A stretch of 64,000 nucleotides of DNA from Ruminococcaceae bacterium UBA7075 (GCA_002493635.1 DKZL01000071.1:1-64000), one strand, 5' to 3'; shown: positions 27,425 through 37,040, numbered from the stretch's first letter. The notes: a model not told the origin generated them from the letters alone. Numbers and translations are program-made.

Positions 27425-28867
27425 ATGAAAAAAAAGTCAGTTGGAATTAACGCAGTACTTAATGTTATAAAGCAATGTTGTGCAATATTATTTCCGATTA
27501 TCACATTCCCATATATTTCGCGTGTGCTTGGAGCAGAAAATTACGGTAAGCTAAATTTTGGTAATTCTATTATTGTGTATGTTACTCTTTTTGCTGCTTT
27601 GGGCATAATTAATTACGCTATTCGTGAAGGTGCAAGAATTCGTAATGATAAAAAAACATTTCAGACTTTTGCTAATCAAGTGTTTACTATCAACTGTATA
27701 ACAACATTAGTCGCGTATTTTGTTTTTATTTTGTTGATTATATTTGTGCCGAAATTGCATTCGTATTGGCTGTTGCTGTTGATTCAGAGTATCAGTGTTA
27801 TACTTACAACCTTAGGTGCGGATTGGATTAACTCTATTTACGAGGATTTTCTGTATATTACAATTCGATATATAGTTATTCAAATCTTTTCTATTATAGC
27901 AATGTTTATATTTGTAAGAACGCCGGATGACTATATTGTTTATGCAGGAATTCATGTGTTTGCCAATGCCGGTGCCAATATAGCGAATTTTATTCATATA
28001 AGAAAATATGCACATTTACGCTTGACAAGAAAAACTAATTTCAAAACACATATCAAGCCTATGCTAATGCTGTTTTGCAATTCGTTATCCGTACAGTTGT
28101 ACATAAATTCTGACATAACTCTTCTTGGCATACTTATGAATGATACTGTGGTCGGAATATATAGTGCAGCTGTGAAAATATACAATATTATGAAACAGCT
28201 TTTGAATGCCATTATAATTGTTATTATTCCGAGAGTTTCTGCATTGCTTGGTGAAAATAAATCAAAAGAGTATAACGCTCTCCTCGAAAAAGTATTTCAT
28301 GCTATAATCAGCATAATAATGCCGATTATCACAGGAGTTTTTATGCTAAGCTATGAGATAATTGCACTCATTGGCGGAGAAAACTATGCAAGCGGTTACT
28401 GGGCATTAAGGATTTTAAGTATAGCTCTTTGCGGAGCTGTTTTTGGTAATTTCTTTAATAATGCAATCCTTGTGCCAAACAAAAAAGAAAAAAATTTTCT
28501 TATTGCTACTTTAACGGCCGCAAGTGTAAATGTTTTGCTTAATTTTGTATTTATTCCGCTATGGGGATATATTGGTGCAGCTATAACAACGGTTTTCGCT
28601 GAATTCATAGTAATGTGTTTTGGTGTTTATTTTTCAAAAGGTCTTTATACCTTCAAAATATGCATAAAAGATATACTGTCCTGTGTTATCGGATGTGTGT
28701 TTATAGGAGTTATATGTGTATTAACAAAAGTATTTTTCTCAAGTTATTTTATAATAATTATAATCAGCGTAGCGGCTTCAATTATTTGTTATTCAGCAAT
28801 TTTGTTCGTTATGAAAAACAGATTGGCTACAACACTATTAAATACGTTAAAAAAGAAATTTAAATAA
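27425..28867 (+). CDS. Wzx-type polysaccharide flippase
   Basis: MATE-like polysaccharide exporter (PF01943), 480 residues, with about 14 membrane helices. The start KKKSVGINAVLNVIKQCCAI and the FPYISRVLGAENYGKLNFG motif are diagnostic. It flips undecaprenyl-linked EPS units to the outer face. AAGAGG precedes ATG 27425. With the EpsG-like gene it marks this as a Wzx/Wzy-dependent locus. Confidence 0.92.
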   Translation: MKKKSVGINAVLNVIKQCCAILFPIITFPYISRVLGAENYGKLNFGNSIIVYVTLFAALGIINYAIREGARIRNDKKTFQTFANQVFTINCITTLVAYFVFILLIIFVPKLHSYWLLLLIQSISVILTTLGADWINSIYEDFLYITIRYIVIQIFSIIAMFIFVRTPDDYIVYAGIHVFANAGANIANFIHIRKYAHLRLTRKTNFKTHIKPMLMLFCNSLSVQLYINSDITLLGILMNDTVVGIYSAAVKIYNIMKQLLNAIIIVIIPRVSALLGENKSKEYNALLEKVFHAIISIIMPIITGVFMLSYEIIALIGGENYASGYWALRILSIALCGAVFGNFFNNAILVPNKKEKNFLIATLTAASVNVLLNFVFIPLWGYIGAAITTVFAEFIVMCFGVYFSKGLYTFKICIKDILSCVIGCVFIGVICVLTKVFFSSYFIIIIISVAASIICYSAILFVMKNRLATTLLNTLKKKFK

Positions 28868-28897
28868 TCCTGATTATTATTGAAAGGTTATGATACT

Positions 28898-30136
28898 ATG
28901 AAAATTGCAGTAGCAGGAACCGGATATGTCGGACTTTCTATAGCTACATTACTTTCTCAGAACAATGAAGTAGTTGCTGTTGATATTATTCCCGAAAAGG
29001 TTGAAATGATAAATAACAGAAAATCTCCTATTCAGGATGAGTATATTGAAAAATACCTGGCGGAAAAGGATTTAAATCTTGTAGCTACAACAGATGCAGA
29101 GACGGCATACCAAAACGCTGATTTTGTTGTAATTGCAACTCCTACCAATTACGATTCGCAAAAAAACTTTTTTGACACAAGTGCTGTGGAAGCAGTAATT
29201 TCACTCGTTCAAAAGTTCAATCCAAATGCTGTTATGGTAATTAAATCTACAATTCCCGTTGGTTATACAAAGTCCGTAAGAGAAAGGTTTAATACCGAGA
29301 ATATTATTTTCAGCCCCGAGTTTTTGCGTGAATCAAAGGCTTTATACGATAATCTCTACCCGTCAAGAATTATTGTGGGAACTGATTTGTCTAATGAAAG
29401 GCTTGTAAATGCCGCACATTTATTTGCTGATTTACTCAAACAGGGAGCGCTTGCTGAAGATGTCAAAACTCTGTTTATGGGATTTACCGAGGCTGAAGCA
29501 GTCAAGCTTTTTGCAAATACATACCTTGCACTCAGAGTTTCTTATTTCAATGAGCTTGATACATATGCTGAAATGAAGGGGCTTGACACCAAGCAAATTA
29601 TTAACGGTGTTTGCCTTGACCCAAGAATCGGGGAGCATTACAACAATCCCAGCTTTGGGTATGGCGGTTATTGCTTGCCAAAGGATACTAAACAGCTGTT
29701 AGCTAACTACGCTGATGTTCCTCAGAATATGATGACAGCTATTGTTCAGTCAAATAGTACAAGAAAAGATTTTATAGCCAATCAGGTCCTTAAAATTGCA
29801 GGATACTACGATTATGACTCTTCAAACCAGTATGATTATTCAAAAGAGAAGTCTGTTACAATAGGTATTTACAGACTTACAATGAAGTGTAACAGTGATA
29901 ATTTTCGTCAGAGTTCAATTCAGGGAGTAATGAAAAGAATCAAAGCAAAAGGCGCAAATGTAATCATTTTTGAACCGACGCTTGAAAACGGTACAACTTT
30001 CTTTGGCAGTCTTGTCGTGAATGATATTGAAGAGTTTAAAGCCAAAAGTGATGCAATCGTTGCTAATCGTTACAATAAAATACTTGATGATGTAAAATCA
30101 AAAGTCTATACAAGAGATATTTTTATGAGAGATTAA
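28898..30136 (+). CDS. ugd: UDP-glucose 6-dehydrogenase
   Basis: Oxidises UDP-glucose to UDP-glucuronate for an acidic EPS. N-terminal GTGYVGLSIATLL NAD site, VIKSTIPVGYT, SPEFLRESKAL and the catalytic Cys in GYGGYCLPKD. A C-terminal domain is present. 412 residues, full length. ATG 28898 follows GAAAGG; the ATG at 28880 lacks one. It is the last complete gene of the EPS run. A homologous GDP-mannose dehydrogenase is less likely given the IGIYRLTMK region. Confidence 0.9.
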   Translation: MKIAVAGTGYVGLSIATLLSQNNEVVAVDIIPEKVEMINNRKSPIQDEYIEKYLAEKDLNLVATTDAETAYQNADFVVIATPTNYDSQKNFFDTSAVEAVISLVQKFNPNAVMVIKSTIPVGYTKSVRERFNTENIIFSPEFLRESKALYDNLYPSRIIVGTDLSNERLVNAAHLFADLLKQGALAEDVKTLFMGFTEAEAVKLFANTYLALRVSYFNELDTYAEMKGLDTKQIINGVCLDPRIGEHYNNPSFGYGGYCLPKDTKQLLANYADVPQNMMTAIVQSNSTRKDFIANQVLKIAGYYDYDSSNQYDYSKEKSVTIGIYRLTMKCNSDNFRQSSIQGVMKRIKAKGANVIIFEPTLENGTTFFGSLVVNDIEEFKAKSDAIVANRYNKILDDVKSKVYTRDIFMRD

Positions 30137-30222
30137 TGCTGTAGGAATAGTACAGTATTGAATTTCTGATAGAAAACGCCAACTTTTGATTGTGAGAAGA
30201 CAAATTAAGTGGGAATTGTCCA

Positions 30223-30345
30223 ATGAAGGATGTTTTAGGGACAAATAAAAGAGATGCAATTATTGATATAATTAAAGGATTAGGTCTTGTCTTTATGGTA
30301 TTAGGTGGACTTGTCAATAATTGTATATTTTCAAAAGGAGAGTAA
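30223..30345 (+). pseudogene. N-terminal stub of an acyltransferase-3 family gene
   Basis: 40-codon frame MKDVLGTNKRDAIIDIIKGL followed by GLVFMVLGGLVNN, then a stop. RD-IIDIIKG-G---MVLGH is the start of membrane acyltransferases (PF01757) that acetylate EPS. The active-site His of GH is replaced by G and the remaining ~300 residues are gone. It looks like the deleted tail gene of the EPS locus. Confidence 0.55.
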
Positions 30346-30348
30346 AAA

Positions 30349-30888
30349 ATGAAACGGAGTGATTTTTTAAAAGCATTTAATGAATTTTCCGCTGATAAAA
30401 ACATTCAGTCGGATGAAGAATTTGACAAGGTTTTTGAAGAATTTATAAGACAACAGAATTTTTTAGTTAATGATGCAATCAGCAAGGAAAATGCAAGTGA
30501 CGCTTATGACTTTTTAGAGCTTGCTGAAACAGCTTCATCTAAAAAGGAAGCACTAAAATACGCAAAGAAAGCGCTTGAACTTGAACCGGAAAATGTCGAT
30601 GCAGAAGCTATGGTTGCTGAGCTGACAGCGAATTCAGCAGAGAGTTTGCTGGATAAGTTTAAAAATCTGATTGACAAAATTGAAGTTAATTTAAAATCAC
30701 AGGGATATTTTGATGATGAAAATATCGGCGAATTATGGCTGATTCTTGAAACAAGACCGTATATGAGCTTGAGAGCTAAATATGTGGATTTGCAGTCGAT
30801 CACCCGAGAGCAGCACGATGAGGATATCCGAAGCATTATCCGTGAAGAAATGCGGGCTTGCTTTGCCGAAGCAAACTTCGCTCCGTAG
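30349..30888 (+). pseudogene. TPR-type protein truncated by mobile element
   Basis: Residues 1-147 form the N-terminal part of a Firmicute tetratricopeptide protein (KRSDFLKAFNEFSADKNIQ; KKEALKYAKKALELEPENVD as a TPR). After RPYMSLRAKYVDLQ, about nt 30789, the sequence changes to a GC-richer, mobilization-element sequence (ITREQHDEDIRSIIREEM) and stops at TAG 30886. Full-length relatives, as far as I recall, continue for a few hundred residues. The missing 3' half is not found to the right of the element within this window, so DNA was probably lost. Confidence 0.6.
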
Positions 30889-30891
30889 CTT

Positions 30892-31182
30892 ATGACAAAC
30901 GCTCCGGCACTGACCGCAGAACAACAGGAAGAAGCTGAACAAGATATTATGACGACCTTAAACTGTTTGATTGACGGCACGATGACGGCAAATTTTGAGA
31001 CGATAAACAAAACTGCCGTCACTTTGACGGCACAACAGAATTATAAAAAGATGAAATATTATCAGCAGTATAAGGCAAACAGAATACGTCCCGTATTACC
31101 ACAGGGCGGGTTTGTCTTATACTGTAGCGAGCATAGGTTTTGTAAAGCCAAAACCGACGGCGAAAACGCCGAAAGGGGCTAA
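30892..31182 (+). CDS. Mobilizable-element small protein (possibly split by TAG)
   Basis: 96-residue frame MTNAPALTAEQQEEAEQDIM and KTAVTLTAQQNYKKMKYYQQ. It is in the same frame as the SITREQHDEDIRSIIREEM segment upstream, separated from it only by the TAG at 30886. The two were probably one protein before a nonsense change. Residues after about 65 are encoded by hairpin-rich DNA that may be an origin of transfer. Function unknown. Confidence 0.4.
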   Translation: MTNAPALTAEQQEEAEQDIMTTLNCLIDGTMTANFETINKTAVTLTAQQNYKKMKYYQQYKANRIRPVLPQGGFVLYCSEHRFCKAKTDGENAERG

Positions 31183-31210
31183 GCCCCTGTAAACCCCATA
31201 CAGAAAGGAC
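31090..31210 (+). other. Candidate oriT region before mobC
   Basis: Short inverted repeats lie just upstream of mobC: GGCG-AAAA-CGCC near 31159 and GGGGC-TAA-GCCCC near 31176. MobC/relaxase pairs of this type usually sit directly downstream of their oriT. No known nic sequence could be assigned. Confidence 0.3.
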
Positions 31211-31216
31211 AATCAA

Positions 31217-31531
31217 ATGCGAGAACGAAATATAAATATCAATATCCGAGTGACGGATAAAGAGAAGAAAGCCCTGGAACGCTCCGCCAAGCGTGCAGGG
31301 CTTTCTCTCTCGGCTTTTTTGCGAAAAGCCGGGTTGAATCAAAAGATTTGCGCCGCTCCGAGCGCAACACTTCACAGAGCGTATGACGATACGGAATGGC
31401 TGTTGAACAAATTATCGAAGTTCTCCAAAAGCGAGATCGAGGTCAACCTAATAAATATCAGAGAACGGTTACTCGATGCTTATTACGAAAAGGAGGACGG
31501 CAATGGCAACGACCAAAATATGGGCAATTAA
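31217..31531 (+). CDS. mobC: MobC-like relaxosome accessory protein
   Basis: 104-residue basic protein with a ribbon-helix-helix-like start (INIRVTDKEKKALERSAKRA) followed by GLSLSAFLRKAGL, which is typical of MobC/BmgB-type proteins that help the relaxase nick at oriT. It overlaps the relaxase start by 29 nt. AGAAAGGA precedes ATG 31217. It looks intact although its relaxase is not. Confidence 0.75.
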   Translation: MRERNININIRVTDKEKKALERSAKRAGLSLSAFLRKAGLNQKICAAPSATLHRAYDDTEWLLNKLSKFSKSEIEVNLINIRERLLDAYYEKEDGNGNDQNMGN

Positions 31532-32891
31532 GGATAGCCTGTCCCGTGTGCTTCAATACGCCGCCAATCCAGACAAAACGGTTTTGTCGGACTTGAAGGC
31601 TGTTCTGCACTACGCCGAAAACAGCGACAAGACTGTTAATGAAGAAACCTGTTTTGTCACAGGCGTGAACTGTAACGCTGACACAGCTTTTAAAGAAATG
31701 CTCGCCGTACAGGAGCGTTTCGGAAAAACAGGCAGAAACGTCGCTTATCACGCCTATCAGAGCTTTAAGACTGGTGAAGTTACTCCCGAACTATGCCATC
31801 AGCTTGGCATTGAACTTGCCAAGAGAATGTGGGGCAGCGACCATCAGGTGTTGGTATCGACTCATCTAAATACAGGTACGCTACACAACCACTTCGTCAT
31901 AAATAGTATCAATATGTGGACGGGCAGAAAATTCAACTGCAACGAAGGAGAGTATTGGCGATTTAGAGGTTTATCCGACGAGCTTTGCTTCGAGTACGGT
32001 TTGATGTTAATCAAAAATCCAAAGGGTAAAACGCCCCGAAGCATTTACTTTGCTGAGAAGAACGAAGAATCGACCACTTTCAATCTTATGCGTGAAGCAA
32101 TTGACTTTGGTATAGAGCATTCATACAGCATATCAAGTTTTGATCGAGTGATGAAAAGTCAGGGCTATGTCGTCAATACAAATCCCCGACGAAGATACTG
32201 GACGATTCGCTCCGTAAACAGTAACAAGGCTGTAAGGATGTACCGCTTGGGTTAAGAATATACCAACGACGCCATCCTCCGCAGAATCAAGGTTCATTAT
32301 CAACAGTACGGCTACAGACATTTTGACGAGTATCATTCCGACAGAGTGAAAATGAGAAATTTTCATCCGAAGAGAGTAAAGTACCGTGGCAGTTTTAAAT
32401 TGCTCAAGTGCTTTGGCGGCTTATACGCTACCTATCTGCATTATTGTTACCTGTTAGGCAAGCTACCTAAGCGGAATCAACGCAGACCTTTATCGCCCGA
32501 AATGCGTGAAGCGTGGCGGCATTTAGACAGGTTTTCACGACAGGTAACTCTGGTGTCTAATCAGAAGCTCAATACGCTTGATGACGTTCGGGATTATATC
32601 AGTCACTCCGAGCAAGGAATCAAGGAAGTCACCGAGCTTCGCCAAAAGATATACAACAAGCTGCGCCGTTGTAACGACGAGGGCAGAATATCGGAATTAA
32701 AAAAGAGCCGTGACGATTGCACCACACTCTTGCGTCAGCTCCGAAAAAACAAACGGATCGCCGAAACAATTATCGAGGACAATCCGAAAATCAAAGAAAA
32801 CATTCGTATAGAAACGCAGGCAAGAAATGAAGCCTATGGTTTAAACAAAAAACAGAAACAAAAATCAAAACAAAGGAGTTATGAAAGATGA
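31503..32891 (+). pseudogene. MobA/VirD2-type relaxase with a nonsense codon
   Basis: Relaxase of the MOBP kind (PF03432), which would nick oriT and pilot DNA transfer. The N-terminal domain shows AYHAYQSFKTGEVTPE, the metal-binding HxHxxN-type motif as THLNTGTLHNHFVIN, and an FRGLSDELC region. TAA at 32253-32255 interrupts the frame after MYRLG. The same frame then continues EYTNDAILRRIKVHYQQYGY for about 210 more codons. Relatives read G-E-E-Y-T-N here, so a single GAA-to-TAA change is the likely lesion. ATG 31503 follows GGAGG. The first 250 residues, with the catalytic site, could still be made. Confidence 0.8.
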
Positions 32892-33733
32892 CCAATATAT
32901 CAATCAACAAATTACACGAATTCAAAGACCACCCCTACAAGGTGCTTGACAACGACGAGATGAACAGCTTAATTGAGAGCGTTCAGGAGCAGGGCATTAT
33001 GTCGCCGCTGATTGTCCGTCCGCTTGAAGGTACAAAAGACGAGTACGAAATCATATCGGGACACCGCCGTTTTCGTGCGGCACAAAAGGCAGGGCTTGCA
33101 GAAGTTCCTGCCTTTATTCGTCCCGTCAGCCGTGACGAAGCAGCGATTATGGTGGTGGACAGCAATCTCCACCGTGAAAATCTTTTGCCGTCGGAAAAGG
33201 CGTTCGCCTATAAACTGAAATATGACGCTCTGAAACGTCAGGGCAAGCGCACTGATTTAACTTCGTCGCAAGTTGCGACAAAGTTCGACAGCGCAACGGA
33301 AATAGGCAAACAAACTAACGAAAGCCGTGATACAGTTTATCGCTATATCCGTCTGACCAAGCTCATCCATAATATTCTCAAAATGGTTGATGAACAGCGT
33401 ATTGCTTTCAGCGTTGGCGTGGAGCTATCCTTTCTAACCGAATACGAACAACAGGATTTGTTTGAAGCAATAGAATTAGAGGAAAAAACTCCCTCGCTAT
33501 CACAGGTAATCCAAATGAAAAAGCTCTCTCAGTCAGGTAAACTTGTCAGCGAAACCATATCAAAAATTATATCCGAGGAAAAACCCAATCAACGAGAGAA
33601 AATCAGCTTTCAGCTCGATGAACTGAGCAAGTATTTCCCAAAGAAATTCACGCCGCAGGATATTTACAAGCGCTTACTCAAATTAGCGCAGGACGATTAC
33701 AGACGTAGACAGCGCAACAGGGAGGAACGATAA
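32888..33733 (+). CDS. ParB/RepB/Spo0J family protein
   Basis: 281 residues. N-terminal ParB nuclease/CTPase-like domain with GIMSPLIVRP, ISGHRRFRAAQKAG (the GxRRxxA-type motif) and DSNLHRENLLPSEKAFAYK. A central helix-turn-helix (NESRDTVYRYIRLTKL) follows. Such proteins are regular passengers of Clostridial mobilizable transposons and may aid maintenance. The start overlaps the relaxase stop as ATGA. Appears intact. Confidence 0.85.
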   Translation: MTNISINKLHEFKDHPYKVLDNDEMNSLIESVQEQGIMSPLIVRPLEGTKDEYEIISGHRRFRAAQKAGLAEVPAFIRPVSRDEAAIMVVDSNLHRENLLPSEKAFAYKLKYDALKRQGKRTDLTSSQVATKFDSATEIGKQTNESRDTVYRYIRLTKLIHNILKMVDEQRIAFSVGVELSFLTEYEQQDLFEAIELEEKTPSLSQVIQMKKLSQSGKLVSETISKIISEEKPNQREKISFQLDELSKYFPKKFTPQDIYKRLLKLAQDDYRRRQRNREER

Positions 33734-33990
33734 TGAGCATTATACAATCACTTTACGGCGAAGAACACGAATACAAAGTCAACGGCGCTACCTACATTGT
33801 GTCGGCGGCGTTCAAGCACACAGGACGGAAAGAGGACAACACCTCTTTCCCGACTTTTGTTAAAAGGATAATAAACAGCGATTTCGCACATTTGATAATC
33901 ACCAAGGAAAATGATACTATGGCAGCAGAAAATGTGTGTTCGGCTTTCGGAAAGGAGGACAACATTGCAGTCGAAAAAGAAACAGGATAA
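33733..33990 (+). CDS. Small mobilizable-element accessory protein
   Basis: 85 residues, MSIIQSLYGEEHEYKVNGAT followed by YIVSAAFKHTG, ending over the recombinase start. Overlaps the ParB stop by 1 nt (TAATG). The Y-x-VNG-TYIVS-x-F pattern is seen in small genes placed before TnpX-type recombinases, but I know no function for them. Confidence 0.6.
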   Translation: MSIIQSLYGEEHEYKVNGATYIVSAAFKHTGRKEDNTSFPTFVKRIINSDFAHLIITKENDTMAAENVCSAFGKEDNIAVEKETG

Positions 33991-35673
33991 GGCTGGCATT
34001 ACCGCCTTGTACTGCCGCCTTTCCCGTGATGACGGCGTGGAAGGTGACAGTAACTCGGTCGCCAATCAAAAGAAATTGTTAAAACGTTTTGCAAAGGAAA
34101 ATGGGCTAACCAATACCCGATACTATGTTGACGATGGCTATACCGGTACAAATTTTGAGCGTCCCGGTTTTCAGAAGATGATCGAGGACATTGACCTCGG
34201 ATATATCTCAACGGTGATTGTCAAAGATCTGTCCCGTCTCGGACGGCGATACGATATGGTCGGATATTATATGGACACCTATTTTCCCGACAGAGATGTT
34301 CGGTTCATCGCCGTTAACGACAATATCGACAGCGACGAAGGTGAAAGTGAAATTGCGCCGTTCAAAAATGTGTTGAACGAGTTTTATGCGAGGGACATTA
34401 GCAAAAAATGTCGATCATCCTATCGTATCAGGGGTAGCACACAGGCGAGCCGTTAGCTCCGCCGCCATATGGATATATCAAATCTCCCGATAATTCTAAG
34501 AAGTGGGTTATTGATCCCGAAGCGGCACAGGTCGTTCGTGACATCTTCAAAATAGCGCTTGAAGGTAAGAGCAACGAAACGATTGCCCGTATATTGCAGG
34601 AGCGCAAGGTGCTGATTCCTATGGCGTATTGGCAAGAAAAGGGTATTCGAAAAGGTGGTAAGGTAACGCAGCCTAACAAATACAAGTGGTGCAAAACCAC
34701 TGTTACCAAAATACTAACCCAACAGGAGTATTGCGGCGATATCATCAACTTCAAGACCTACTCCAAATCCTATAAGAACAAGAAGCGTTACGACAACCCA
34801 AAAGAGAATTGGGTAATCTTCAAGGACGTTCACGAGTCGATTATCAGCCGTGATGATTTTGAGTTAATGCAGACGCTTGTCGTAAAGACAAAGCGCCGTG
34901 CTCCTAAACAGGAAAACGGCGAAAAGGATATGTTTTGTGACTTTCTCTACTGTGCCGATTGCGGCAGCAAATTATGGTATCACACGAATACCACCAACAA
35001 GGAAATCCATTATTTCAGCTGTTCCAACTACAAAAAGGATACCCGAGGCAACTGTGAAACACGGCACTATATCCGTGCTGATGCCATTGAGCATGTAGTT
35101 GTGCTTGAATTAAAGAGATTAGCAAAGTATTTGGAATCTCACGAGGAAGAATTTGCAAAGCTCCTCGCTGAGAAAACCAACGCCGATATGTTGGCGGAGC
35201 AAAAAACCTTAGAAACAGAGCTAAATCGGGTAACCGCCCGAAATGAAATGCTCACTTCACTTTTCGCAAAAACCTACGAGGACAATGTTTCTGGCAAGCT
35301 AAGCGATGAGATGTATATGGAGCTTTCGCACAAATATGAGGTTGAACGCCTTGAACTGAAAACAAAGATTTTTGAGTACAAGGAACGCCTTGCCAAAATC
35401 AGCGAAATGGAGCAAAACAAAGATGACTTTCTTAAGGCTGTCAGGAAGTTTATGGAGATGGAATCCTTAACCGCGCCAATGCTCCGAGATCTTATCGACC
35501 ACATCGACGTGTACGAAAAGGAAGGCGGCAAAAAGAACTACACTCAACGCATCGTCATCTATTATCGCTTTGTCGGCTACTTAGAGCTACCATCATCAGA
35601 GGACGAGAACTACAAAGCCAACACCCGAAAAGGCGTAGACGTGGAGTATATTCCCACAGTAAAATCCGCATAA
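33965..35673 (+). pseudogene. TnpX-type large serine recombinase, frameshifted
   Basis: Integrase of the dead element. The catalytic N-terminus (TALYCRLSRDDG with nucleophile Ser; VKDLSRLGRR) is intact. After KKCRSSYRIRGST the frame goes to QASR and a stop at 34456. Two bases on, the other frame gives GEPLAPPPYGYIKSPDNSKK and WVIDPEAAQVVRDIF, and continues through the zinc ribbon (CADCGSKLWY) and coiled coil to 35673. An extra CA in the CACA at about 34438-34441 would explain the +2 shift. TTG 33965 follows GGAGG. No functional integrase can be made. Confidence 0.85.
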
Positions 35674-35680
35674 GAGAAAA

Positions 35681-35708
35681 GGTGAGCAGGCACATCAACC
35701 TGCTCACC
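35681..35708. other. Hairpin after the recombinase pseudogene
   Basis: Perfect 10-bp arms GGTGAGCAGG (35681-35690) and CCTGCTCACC (35699-35708). There is no T run on the + strand. Read leftward it is followed by TTTTCTCTT and could end transcription coming from the right. Confidence 0.45.
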
Positions 35709-35741
35709 GAATACATAAAGGTAGAAATTGAATAAAAAATG

Positions 35742-35776
35742 AGTGTCCATAACATAAATCCGTTATGAACACTCAT
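35742..35776 (-). terminator. Terminator of tRNA-Leu
   Basis: Read leftward, arms GAGTGTTCATAAC and GTTATGGACACTC (one mismatch) flank a short loop and are followed by ATTTTTTATT, just downstream of the tRNA 3' end. Confidence 0.75.
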
Positions 35777-35778
35777 AC

Positions 35779-35865
35779 TGGTGCAGGTAACAGGACTTGA
35801 ACCTGCATGAATTTGCATTCATATGGACCTGAACCATACGCGTCTGCCAATTCCGCCATACCTGC
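35779..35865 (-). tRNA. tRNA-Leu (anticodon CAG)
   Basis: Read leftward: acceptor GCAGGTA pairs with TACCTGC. D-arm GGCGGAATTGGCAGACGC is the class II leucine type. The anticodon stem TATGG/CCATA encloses TTCAGGT (anticodon CAG). It has a long variable arm and GGTTCAAGTCC in the T arm, and CCA is encoded. 87 nt. It lies directly right of the dead mobilizable element. Confidence 0.92.
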
Positions 35866-36133
35866 ATACTATTTTTATTACTCCTAAATTTTTACACGGT
35901 GGAGCTACCGAGGTGGAGCTTACTTTCAATTAAAAATTTACTGTTCAGCTTAATCCACATGGACAGAAACAAAACTACCATTTCTACCAACACACATTAT
36001 ATCAAAGAAATGGTGAAAAGTCAAATAAAAAATAAAATATGTATATACTGTTTAATTGAAGGTTTAATTGAACTATGTTATTTTGTATGATATAATTCAG
36101 GCAAGAATAATATTGAAACGGAAATATAATAAA

Positions 36134-36763
36134 ATGAAGACAGACAGAATTCTTGAAATAATAATATATCTGTTGAATCATGACAATGTGCCTGCAAAAT
36201 ATTTTGCAGAGCGTTTTAATGTATCACTCAGGACAATACAGCGTGATATGATAACTATTTCATCAATCGGTATACCTGTTTACGCAAATCTCGGAAAGCA
36301 GGGAGGTTACTCAATCCTGCCTGAATACAAGATTAGAAATTATGAAATTCGTGATGATGAACAGCAGATGATTAAGGGTGCATTGGAAACTCTTGCGACT
36401 TCATACACTAACGAAACACTGAATAAGTTAATCGAAAAATACAATGCTTTGATTGATGACAAAGAAAAACGCATATTCTGGGATTTCAGCGTATCAAAAG
36501 AGAATTCTGAAGTTCAGAATATTAATTCAGTTCTTGAAAAAGCTATAAGCAATAGAAATTATGTTTCATTTACATACAGAAACGCAAACGGTGGTGTGTC
36601 AAGCAAATACATCGAGCCACTTGCTATTCATTATAAGTGGTATGCATGGTACTTATTTGCTTATTCTCCTCAAAAACAGTCCTACATAACATTTAAGGTT
36701 GCAAGAATTTCGGACTTAACTGTTGATAATAAAAAATCAACCTTAAATCACGGAGATATATGA
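36134..36763 (+). CDS. HTH/WYL-domain transcriptional regulator
   Basis: YafY-type regulator: N-terminal winged HTH_11 (KTDRILEIIIYLLNHDNVPA; FNVSLRTIQRDM recognition helix) and a C-terminal WYL domain (FTYRNANGG through HYKWYAWYLFAYSP). ATG 36134 was preferred because homology starts there; an upstream in-frame codon at 36068 adds non-homologous residues. It is about 210 residues, shorter than the usual ~300, so the WYL C-terminal extension is missing. Translationally coupled to the next small gene, its likely target or partner. Confidence 0.82.
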   Translation: MKTDRILEIIIYLLNHDNVPAKYFAERFNVSLRTIQRDMITISSIGIPVYANLGKQGGYSILPEYKIRNYEIRDDEQQMIKGALETLATSYTNETLNKLIEKYNALIDDKEKRIFWDFSVSKENSEVQNINSVLEKAISNRNYVSFTYRNANGGVSSKYIEPLAIHYKWYAWYLFAYSPQKQSYITFKVARISDLTVDNKKSTLNHGDI

Positions 36764-36951
36764 CACGTCTTACATTTACAAAAGAAAACAATATGCTTGT
36801 GGGAACAATTCTTGAAAATGAAAACGCCAAATGGGTATTTAAGGAAATTACTGATAACACTTTCCACTGGCAAAATATAACTGTTCTTGATAATGGTGAA
36901 TGGAGAGTAAATAATGATATTTTTGCAAAACGAAAATATATCAACAAATAA
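36760..36951 (+). CDS. Small protein coupled to the WYL regulator
   Basis: 63 residues, starting at an ATGA overlap with the regulator: MTRLTFTKENNMLVGTILEN, then KWVFKEITDNTFHW and a short end. FHWQNI-V-DNGEWRVN-DIFAKR resembles the end of small DUF proteins found with YafY-type regulators, from memory. Function unknown. The coupling supports a real gene. Confidence 0.55.
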   Translation: MTRLTFTKENNMLVGTILENENAKWVFKEITDNTFHWQNITVLDNGEWRVNNDIFAKRKYINK

Positions 36952-37040
36952 TTTTGAAGTGCAGTTTAGAATTATTTTTGCAGATTAAAAAACATTATAG
37001 TTACTCATAATATACAGTAAAAAATTATATGATTTCTGAT

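Larger units (their letters stand above)
30790..35740 (+). mobile_element. Dead integrative mobilizable element
   Basis: About 4.9 kb of DNA of higher GC than its surroundings, carrying MobC, MobA-type relaxase, ParB-like protein, a small accessory protein and a TnpX-type large serine recombinase, in the order typical of Clostridial mobilizable transposons. The left end lies inside the TPR gene. The right end lies somewhere between the recombinase stop (35673) and the tRNA-Leu terminator (35742). The relaxase has a nonsense codon and the recombinase a frameshift, so it can no longer move by itself. Exact ends are not determinable from sequence alone. Confidence 0.75.

Noticed and set aside
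30349..32891. Stop-codon reassignment or selenocysteine/recoding to explain in-frame TAG and TAA
   Set aside because: All other genes use TAA, TAG and TGA normally, and no recoding element is visible. The lesions are confined to a decaying mobile element.
35673..35865. tRNA-Leu as the integration site of the mobilizable element
   Set aside because: Its left end lies in a TPR gene, no tRNA 3' duplicate is found there, and large serine recombinases do not usually target tRNA genes.
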